Assembly: GCF_039532605.1 (NCBI RefSeq) | Contig: NZ_BAAARY010000003.1 | Span: forward strand, 186,001-250,000 | Direction of reading: 5' to 3' | Length of the DNA: 64,000 nucleotides | DNA from: Pilimelia columellifera | GTDB taxonomy: Bacteria > Actinomycetota > Actinomycetes > Mycobacteriales > Micromonosporaceae | In this document: positions 58,979 to 64,000 of the stretch, one piece after another | Position numbering within the stretch: the first letter of the stretch is position 1 | Layout of the letters: each line of letters opens with the position of its first letter | Position numbers and translations under genes: made by a program | The notes under the pieces: generated by a model | The model's database searches: none | Seen by the model: the letters and a program-made list of their open reading frames with translations, nothing else | What the model was told of the DNA's origin: nothing

Positions 58979-58999
58979 ACCGGCCTTCCGTGTGCCGGT
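58979..58999 (-). promoter_or_regulatory. Putative CsrA-binding hairpin in the fliC leader
   Basis: The - strand reads ACCGGC-ACACGGAAG-GCCGGT: a perfect 6-bp stem with a 9-base loop holding ACA-C-GGA, the core of the CsrA consensus ACAnGGA. It would lie about 5-25 bases from the 5' end of fliC mRNA. A second GGA is in the Shine-Dalgarno AAGGAGGAAA (near 58955-58963). Two such sites, one upstream hairpin and one over the ribosome site, are how CsrA represses hag in Bacillus subtilis. Confidence 0.6.
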
Positions 59000-59010
59000 C
59001 ACCCACTCCA

Positions 59011-59035
59011 ATCGGCTGGAGCCGGGTGGTCTGAA
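59011..59035 (-). promoter_or_regulatory. FliA-type promoter before fliC
   Basis: On the - strand TTCA (59035-59032), 15 bases, GCCGAT (59016-59011). It differs from CTCA-N15/17-GCCGAA at one base per box and is close to the general sigma-28 -10 GCCGATAA. The -10 ends 64 bases before the fliC ATG. Confidence 0.55.
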
Positions 59036-59077
59036 GGTTTGCCAGCGGTTTTCTCGAACTGTTTTCGCCGCGGTGGT

Positions 59078-59944
59078 TCAGGCGGCGGCCGGGCGCACTG
59101 GCATGCCCAGGTGGTTGGTCATGGCGAGGCGGCTGCCGAGCGAGCCCCGGCCAGCGACCTCCGCGTAGTAGGAGGCGCGGCGGCGGGCGACGCAGCCTTC
59201 GGCACGGACGCCATGGTCCACCAGCTCCGGGTTGAGCTGGGTGTTCATGCCGTCCTTGAGCAGGGTCAGCGCCTCGGCGCGGAGCTGGGAGACGCGGGAC
59301 TCGGTGACGCCCAGCTCTTCGGCGATGAGGGCCATCGGGCGCTCCTCCAGGAAGTACCGGGTGACGACCAGCCGCAGCCGCTCGGGCAGCGCGGCGATGG
59401 CATCGTGCAGGTAGCCGATCTGCTCGCGGTGCAGCAGCACCTCCTCCGGGCCCGGGTCGCGCTCGGTGACCAGGTCCTCGGCGGTGCCGGCGGTGAAGCC
59501 CTGCAGGCTGAGCACCACGGCCCGTTGCACGTCCTCTTCTACTGAGGTGACCTCGGAGATCCCGACGCCCATCGCCTCGGCCAGCTCCGACGGGGTGGGC
59601 AGCCGGCCCAGGGCGGCGGTGAGCTGCTGGCGGGCGGTGTCGGTCTGGCGGGCCCGGGAGCGCACCGAGCGGCTGGCCCAGTCCTGGCCGCGCAGCTCGT
59701 CGAGCAGCGCGCCCCGGACGCGGTTGGAGGCGAAGCGGGCGAACGGGATGCCCCGGGTGGCGTCGAAGGACTTGGCGGCGGTCACCAGTGCGGTGAGACC
59801 GGCGGAGGTGAGGTCGTCGCGCTGGACGTGGGCCGGAAGGCGGCCGAGCATCTCGCGAACCAGGTGGCCTACCAGCGGCATGTGCGAGCGGATCATTTCC
59901 TCACGGTCGCTGCCGATGGTGGGTGCGGTGGCGGTGGTGGTCAT
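59078..59944 (-). CDS. fliA: FliA/WhiG-family flagellar sigma factor
   Basis: 288 residues. Region 2 (MIRSHMPLVGHLVREMLGRL through FARFASNRVRGALLDELR), region 3 (TPSELAEAMGVGISEV) and region 4 (ALPERLRLVVTRYFLEERPMALIAEELGVTESRVSQLRAEAL) follow the FliA pattern. A tail of about 50 residues after region 4 (from MNTQLNPELVDHG) is unusual. It should direct RNA polymerase to the CTCA-N15/16-GCCGA(A/T) promoters listed here. AAAGGA five bases before ATG 59944 sets the start. No flgM anti-sigma gene is in the window. It is divergent from flgN. Confidence 0.92.
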   Translation of the reverse strand: MTTTATAPTIGSDREEMIRSHMPLVGHLVREMLGRLPAHVQRDDLTSAGLTALVTAAKSFDATRGIPFARFASNRVRGALLDELRGQDWASRSVRSRARQTDTARQQLTAALGRLPTPSELAEAMGVGISEVTSVEEDVQRAVVLSLQGFTAGTAEDLVTERDPGPEEVLLHREQIGYLHDAIAALPERLRLVVTRYFLEERPMALIAEELGVTESRVSQLRAEALTLLKDGMNTQLNPELVDHGVRAEGCVARRRASYYAEVAGRGSLGSRLAMTNHLGMPVRPAAA

Positions 59945-60030
59945 CGCGTTCCTTTCCTGGTCGGCCAGTGGCCGGCGCTGTCGGACAAGGAACAGATTTC
60001 GCGTTCACGGGTACCACCGGGTTACACGCT

Positions 60031-60048
60031 CGGTTGCCGGCTGGTTGC
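60031..60048 (-). promoter_or_regulatory. TcrA-box-like direct repeat between fliA and flgN
   Basis: On the - strand GCAACCA-GCCG-GCAACCG, 13 of 14 positions matching the recalled TcrA box. It lies 28 bases before the flgN -35 box and 87 bases before the fliA start, so it could serve both divergent units. Confidence 0.5.
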
Positions 60049-60076
60049 TTTGGGTCCCCAACCCAGCGGGAAACTC

Positions 60077-60102
60077 CTCAGCCGGCCCAACCCGGCGCCG
60101 AA
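60077..60102 (+). promoter_or_regulatory. FliA-type promoter of flgN-flgK-flgL (exact consensus)
   Basis: CTCA (60077-60080), 16 bases, GCCGAA (60097-60102) followed by CA: an exact match to CTCA-N15/17-GCCGAA. The ATG at 60104 falls too close to the -10 to be the start of flgN, which is therefore placed at GTG 60161. Confidence 0.75.
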
Positions 60103-60160
60103 CATGAAGCCTGTGAGGGCCGCGACCACCAGCGGTCACGACGACGACGGGAGTACGGCC

Positions 60161-60643
60161 GTGAGCCTGACGGAGCTGTCCAGCGTCCTGTTCCGGACGC
60201 GGGAGCTGATGGAGCTGCTCCTGTTCAAGCTGGAAGAGGAGCAGCTGCTGCTGGCGGCGGGGCGTTCGCGCTGGTTGGCGCACGCCACCCGCGAGGTCGA
60301 GATGGTGTTGGACCAGATCCGGCAGACCGAGGTCCTGCGGGCGGCCCAGTCCCAGGCGGTCGCCCTTGAGCTGGGGATGACCGGGGAGCCGAGCCTTTCC
60401 GAGATCGCCGACGCGGCCCCTGACCCGTGGCCCGACCTGCTACACCAGCACCGCCGCGCCTTCCTGACCCTGACGGCCGAGATCAGCGGGATGGCCGAGG
60501 CCAACCGCGACCTGCTCACCGCCGGTCAGCGGGCAGCCCGCGAGACGATGCTCATGGTCGCCGGCTCGGTGCAGACCTACGGCCCGGACGGGCAGTCGCA
60601 CCTGGCTGACCGGCGGTCCCGACTTGTGGATGAGGCAATCTGA
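60161..60643 (+). CDS. flgN: FlgK/FlgL export chaperone FlgN
   Basis: 160 residues from GTG 60161 (GGGAG seven bases upstream). It is all helical: SSVLFRTRELMELLLFKLEEEQLLLAAGR at the start is the FlgN pattern, and a long second helix (EISGMAEANRDLLTAGQRAARETMLMV) follows. FlgN holds the hook-associated proteins FlgK and FlgL before export. The stop overlaps the flgK start (TGATG), so the two are coupled. A longer frame beginning at 59828 runs through the promoter and is not real. Confidence 0.88.
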   Translation: MSLTELSSVLFRTRELMELLLFKLEEEQLLLAAGRSRWLAHATREVEMVLDQIRQTEVLRAAQSQAVALELGMTGEPSLSEIADAAPDPWPDLLHQHRRAFLTLTAEISGMAEANRDLLTAGQRAARETMLMVAGSVQTYGPDGQSHLADRRSRLVDEAI

Positions 60644-62046
60644 TGAGTAGCACCTTCTCCGGTCTGTCGACGGCGCTGTCCGCGCTCTACGCGCAGCGCC
60701 ACGGCATGGACACCACCGGCCAGAACGTGGCCAACGCCAACACCGAGGGCTACACCCGGCAGCGGGTCGACATGGTTCCACGGGGCGGCGCCGAGGTATC
60801 GGCGATCCATGCGAAGTGGGACGGACCGGGCGTCGGCGTGCGGGTCGACGACATCAAGCGGCTACGTGACGGGTTCCTTGAATCACGCGGCCGCGAAGAG
60901 CACGCCATGAACACGTTCCAGAACACGAAGATGAGCGCCTACAACCGCATCGAGAACGTCTTCTCCGAGCCGAGCGACACGGCGATGGCCTCCCAACTGG
61001 CCGATCTGTGGGCCGGCTGGGGCGATGTCGCCAACCGTCCGGGCGACACCGCGGCCCGGGAGCAGCTGCTCCAGCGGGCGGCGGTGGCGGCCGACGGCCT
61101 GCGGGACGGCTTCTCTGCCCTGTCGTCACAGTGGGGCACCGCGCGGGTACAGGCCGACTCCCTCGTCACCGAGATCAACAACGCCGCTGACGCTGTGGCC
61201 AAGCTCAACGAGGTGATCTCCCAGGCGCAGGCGTCCGGGATGCCCTCCAACGAGATGCGTGACCAGCGCGACCTGCGACTCATGGACCTGGCCAAACTCG
61301 CCGGCGTCTCGGTGGTTCATCGGGAGAACGGCTATACGGACGTCTTCCTCGGCGGCTCCACCCTGGTCGGCGGCACGACGACCCGGCACATCGAGATCCT
61401 CGGCGGCAACCGGCTGGAGGACCAGGGCGCGGACCCGGTTCGGCTGGCCTGGACCGACAACGGGCTGCCGGCCTCGGCCGGATCTGGCTCGGTCGGGGCG
61501 AACCTGGACCTGCTCAACAACATCGTGCCGGACCTGGCCGGGAAGCTGGACGCCGTCGCGGTGAGCCTGGCCACCGAGGTCAACAACGTCCACCGGGCCG
61601 GCTTCGGCCTGGACGGGGTCAACAACCGGGACATGTTCGTCGACATCACCGGCGTCACCGGCATCACCGCCCGCACCATCGGTGTGGGCATCACCGATCC
61701 GACCCACCTGGCCGCCTCGTCGGTAGCCGGCACGCTCGACGGCAGCAACGCGGCCGCGCTGGGCAATCTGGGCCGGCTGACCAACGGCCCGGACGCCAAG
61801 TACCGCTCGATGGTGGTCGGGCTGGGCGTCGAGGCCCAGACCAGCCAGCGCCGCGCCGGCATCCAGGCGACGATCACCAACGACATGGACGCCCTGCGGT
61901 TCGCCGACGCCGGGGTCAACCTCGACGAGGAGATGACCAACCTGATCGGCTACCAGAAGGCGTACGAGGCCGCGGCTCGGCTGATGACCAGCATCGACGA
62001 GGCGCTCGACGTCCTCATCAACCGCACCGGCATCGTGGGGAGATAA
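60643..62046 (+). CDS. flgK: Hook-filament junction protein FlgK
   Basis: 467 residues. The N-terminal motif is STFSGLSTALSALYAQRHGMD followed by GQNVANANTEGYTRQRV, the C-terminal one GVNLDEEMTNLIGYQKAYEAAARLM. The middle contains the helical and beta domains that form the junction ring. FlgK and FlgL connect hook and filament. It is five bases before flgL. Confidence 0.96.
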   Translation: MSSTFSGLSTALSALYAQRHGMDTTGQNVANANTEGYTRQRVDMVPRGGAEVSAIHAKWDGPGVGVRVDDIKRLRDGFLESRGREEHAMNTFQNTKMSAYNRIENVFSEPSDTAMASQLADLWAGWGDVANRPGDTAAREQLLQRAAVAADGLRDGFSALSSQWGTARVQADSLVTEINNAADAVAKLNEVISQAQASGMPSNEMRDQRDLRLMDLAKLAGVSVVHRENGYTDVFLGGSTLVGGTTTRHIEILGGNRLEDQGADPVRLAWTDNGLPASAGSGSVGANLDLLNNIVPDLAGKLDAVAVSLATEVNNVHRAGFGLDGVNNRDMFVDITGVTGITARTIGVGITDPTHLAASSVAGTLDGSNAAALGNLGRLTNGPDAKYRSMVVGLGVEAQTSQRRAGIQATITNDMDALRFADAGVNLDEEMTNLIGYQKAYEAAARLMTSIDEALDVLINRTGIVGR

Positions 62047-62051
62047 CGGAA

Positions 62052-62960
62052 ATGATGATTCGATCCACGCAGCAGTCGATCGCGGCGCGCGTCACCAACA
62101 ACCTCCAGGGCAACCTGACCCGCCTGGGGCGGTTGGAGAACATGCTCTCCAGCGGCAAGTCGATCACCCGTCCGTCGGATTCGCCGACCGGCGCCGTCTC
62201 GGCGCTCCAGCTGCGCAGCCAGATCCGTTCGCAGGAGCAGTACGTGCGCAACGGCGACGACGGCGTCGGCTGGCTCGGCACCCTCGACACCACCATGACC
62301 AGCAGCCTCAGCCACATCCGGCGGGCCCGTGATCTGGTGCTCACCGGACGCACCGCGAGCATGTCCGGGTCGGCGACGGCGCGCGAGGCGATCGCCGTCG
62401 AGGTCGAGAACATCCGGGACGCCCTCATCGACCTGGCGAACACGACCTACCTGGACCGGCCGGTCTTCGGCGGCACGACCACGGGCGGCCTGGCCTACAC
62501 GCCGGCCGGCGGGTACGCCGGCGTGCCCACCGGACCTGGCGCGACGGTGGACCGCACCATCGGCGAGGGCACCTCGGTGCGGGTGGATGTGACCGGGCCG
62601 GAGGTGTTCGGCGTGAACGGCAGCGGCACGCAGCTCTTCGAGGTGCTGACGGCGATCGCGACGAACATGCGGGCCGGGGACGCGGTGGCGCTGGGTACTG
62701 ACCTCGGCAACATCGACACGGCGATGGAGAACCTCCAGACGCAGCTGGCGAACGTCGGCTCGAAGTACAATCGCGTGGAACAAATGCGGCAATCTGTAAG
62801 CGACCGGACGTTGAGTCTGCGGACCCAGCTTTCGGACGTGGAGGACATCGACCTGCCGAAGACGATCATGGAGGTTCAGCTTCAGCAGACCGCCTACCAG
62901 GCGGCGCTGTCGACGACCGCCCGCGTCATCCAGCCTTCGTTGGTCGACTTCCTCCGCTGA
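62052..62960 (+). CDS. flgL: Hook-filament junction protein FlgL
   Basis: 302 residues. It begins MIRSTQQSIAARVTNNLQGNLTRLGRLENMLSSGKSITRPSDSP-like, matching the flagellin N-terminal helix, and ends with KTIMEVQLQQTAYQAALSTTARVIQPSLVDFL. Between them is a short beta-domain. Two ATG codons (62052 and 62055) are possible. A hairpin follows before fliW. Confidence 0.95.
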   Translation: MMIRSTQQSIAARVTNNLQGNLTRLGRLENMLSSGKSITRPSDSPTGAVSALQLRSQIRSQEQYVRNGDDGVGWLGTLDTTMTSSLSHIRRARDLVLTGRTASMSGSATAREAIAVEVENIRDALIDLANTTYLDRPVFGGTTTGGLAYTPAGGYAGVPTGPGATVDRTIGEGTSVRVDVTGPEVFGVNGSGTQLFEVLTAIATNMRAGDAVALGTDLGNIDTAMENLQTQLANVGSKYNRVEQMRQSVSDRTLSLRTQLSDVEDIDLPKTIMEVQLQQTAYQAALSTTARVIQPSLVDFLR

Positions 62961-62962
62961 CC

Positions 62963-62997
62963 CCCGCCCGCCGGCTCGCCCTGAGCCGGGCGGGTGG
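62963..62997 (+). terminator. Hairpin between flgL and fliW
   Basis: CCGGCTC (62971-62977) pairs with GAGCCGG (62983-62989), and flanking C and G runs extend the stem with a bulge. It may reduce read-through from flgL into fliW-csrA or act as an mRNA processing site; there is no room for a clear promoter after it. Confidence 0.45.
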
Positions 62998-63015
62998 GCT
63001 CTGGAAGAGGAGCAC

Positions 63016-63420
63016 ATGGCCGACCAGCCGGACGACCTCCCGGTCATCGAGTTCGTCGCCCCGATGCCGGGGTTCCCGAGCCAGTTGCGTTTCGTCCTGG
63101 TACGGCTCGACGACGACGGCATCCTGTCCGCGCTGACCTCGGTCGACGACCCGGATCTGCGCTTCCTCGTCGTCCCGCCGGCGCCGTTCTTCCCGACGTA
63201 CGCGCCGGAGGTCTCCACCGAGTCGCTGGAGCTGCTGGGCGCCACCGATCCGGACCAGATCCTGCTGCTCCTGGTCGTCACCGCGGGCGAGTCGCTCGCC
63301 GCCACCACCGCCAACCAGCTGGCCCCCATCCTGGTCGACCAGGTCAGCCGGCATGCCCTTCAGGTCGTGCTCACCGGCAGCGACCTGCCGGTGCGCGCGC
63401 CGCTGACCACTTCGGCCTAA
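63016..63420 (+). CDS. fliW: Flagellar assembly factor FliW
   Basis: 134 residues. The FliW pattern is present: PVIEFVAPMPGFPSQLRFVLV, then DPDLRFLVVPPAPFFPTYAPEV and LLVVTAGESLAATTANQLAPILVD. FliW binds flagellin and also CsrA. When flagellin is exported, freed FliW sequesters CsrA and relieves repression of fliC translation. It is followed by csrA after 11 bases, the usual pair. AGAGGAG precedes ATG 63016. Confidence 0.93.
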   Translation: MADQPDDLPVIEFVAPMPGFPSQLRFVLVRLDDDGILSALTSVDDPDLRFLVVPPAPFFPTYAPEVSTESLELLGATDPDQILLLLVVTAGESLAATTANQLAPILVDQVSRHALQVVLTGSDLPVRAPLTTSA

Positions 63421-63431
63421 GGGGAACCCCG

Positions 63432-63716
63432 ATGCTCGTGCTGACCCGCCGGCCCGGCGAAAGCATTCATATCGGCGACGAGGTCATCGTCACCGTCCTG
63501 GAGACCCGGGGCGACGTGGTGCGCATCGGCGTGCGGGCGCCGCGCGTGGTGCAGGTCCACCGCGAGGAGGTCTACCGGGAGCTACAGGCGGCCAACCGTG
63601 CCGCGGCCTCGCCCAGCGACAACGCCGTGCGCGATCTCACCCGCCTGTTGCGCCCCGGCAAACCAGCCGACCACCCCGGCAAACCCGCGGACCAGCCCGG
63701 CAAACCCACCGGGTAG
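63432..63716 (+). CDS. csrA: RNA-binding regulator CsrA
   Basis: 94 residues. Residues 1-60 are the whole CsrA fold: MLVLTRRPGESIHIGDEVIV, then VRIGVRAPRVVQVHREEVY. The last 35 residues form an extra tail that ends in three PGKPAD-like units, absent from most CsrA proteins. CsrA binds GGA-containing hairpins; the fliC leader at 58955-58999 is the obvious target. GGGGAACCCC before ATG 63432 serves as ribosome site. Confidence 0.95.
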   Translation: MLVLTRRPGESIHIGDEVIVTVLETRGDVVRIGVRAPRVVQVHREEVYRELQAANRAAASPSDNAVRDLTRLLRPGKPADHPGKPADQPGKPTG

Positions 63717-63720
63717 GACT

Positions 63721-64000
63721 TCAGGCGCCGGCCGGCTCCAGCGCCGCCGCCACCTGCGGCGCCAGCAGCCGAAGATCGGCGATGACGGCGTCGTGCTCGG
63801 CGGCCGGCACCATGGCCAACGCCGCCTCCAACCGGGGCAGCGCCGTCTCGTCCTCGAAAGTCGTCAGCGCGATCGCCGCGGCCTGGACCCGCTCGCGTGG
63901 CGTCCGCTGCTCGTCAGCGGCCAGCCGGAGCAGCGGGCACTCCGAGCGGTGGCCATGGGCACGGAGCCGGGCCGACCACTCCAGGGCGCGCGCTGGCGAC
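63721..64000 (-). CDS. Partial CDS (C-terminal 92 residues); unidentified helical protein
   Basis: On the - strand one frame stays open from the window edge to the stop at 63721-63723. The visible end is helical: RVQAAAIALTTFEDETALPR, then LEAALAMVPAAEHDAVIADL and LRLLAPQVAAALEPAGA. It converges with csrA with only four bases between the stops. The repeat of short helices could belong to a HEAT-like or regulator-type protein, but the N-terminus is outside the window, so no call is made. Confidence 0.55.
   Translation of the reverse strand, partial: SPARALEWSARLRAHGHRSECPLLRLAADEQRTPRERVQAAAIALTTFEDETALPRLEAALAMVPAAEHDAVIADLRLLAPQVAAALEPAGA

Noticed and set aside
1..64000. CRISPR arrays, tRNA, rRNA, insertion sequences
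   Set aside because: I saw no regularly spaced repeats, no cloverleaf-type sequence, no rRNA segments and no transposase-like protein in any frame.

Overview
The window is uniformly high-GC, with dense, overlapping genes and many GTG/TTG starts. It carries an almost complete flagellar cluster of Gram-positive type, with no flgH or flgI seen. This suggests a motile actinobacterium, most likely a zoospore-forming member of the Micromonosporaceae (Actinoplanes and relatives). Support comes from FliA-type promoter motifs, CTCA-N15/16-GCCGA(A/T), and from direct repeats resembling the GCA(A/C)CCG-N4-GCA(A/C)CCG box that I recall for TcrA of Actinoplanes missouriensis. The genus is inferred, not proven.

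Layout. (1) 1-16015 holds regulators and exported enzymes. These are a LuxR-type regulator with a degenerate receiver, an OmpR-type regulator, a ricin-fold lectin, a PHP-domain protein, a trypsin-like protease, two subtilisins, a YceI/MarR divergent pair with repeated operators, a PAS sensor kinase, an O-methyltransferase and a modular GH26-like glycosidase. (2) 16379-24198 is a chemotaxis operon on the + strand: receiver, cheA, cheW, an unknown 299-residue protein, cheB, cheR, cheX-like, cheY and a second CheX/CheC-like protein. (3) 24206-38184, mostly on the - strand, holds purC, a degenerate flhF, flhA, flhB, fliR, fliQ, fliP, fliO, fliN, fliM, fliL, motB, motA and swrD/flbD. (4) 38356-44281 interrupts the flagellar genes with a hydrolase-ABC ATPase fusion, its permease and three small exported proteins; two of these share an undescribed paired-cysteine repeat. 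(5) 44910-59944 (- strand) carries flgE, flgD, fliK, a peptidoglycan hydrolase, fliJ, fliI, fliH, fliG, fliF, fliE, flgC, flgB, two unknowns, fliS, fliD, fliC and a FliA-family sigma factor. (6) 60161-63716 (+ strand) carries flgN, flgK, flgL, fliW and csrA. Partial genes sit at both ends.

How it fits together. The sigma factor at 59078-59944 is the obvious candidate to read the FliA-type promoters found before cheB, flhA, fliM, fliD, fliC and flgN. The box-like direct repeats lie near the flgB, flgN/sigma, fliM and flhA promoters. The fliC leader has a hairpin presenting ACA-C-GGA in its loop and a second GGA in the Shine-Dalgarno. With fliW-csrA at the end of the flgK operon, this predicts FliW-CsrA control of flagellin translation as in Bacillus. 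Genes I expected but did not find in the window are flgF/flgG, flgM, flhG, cheD and any chemoreceptor.
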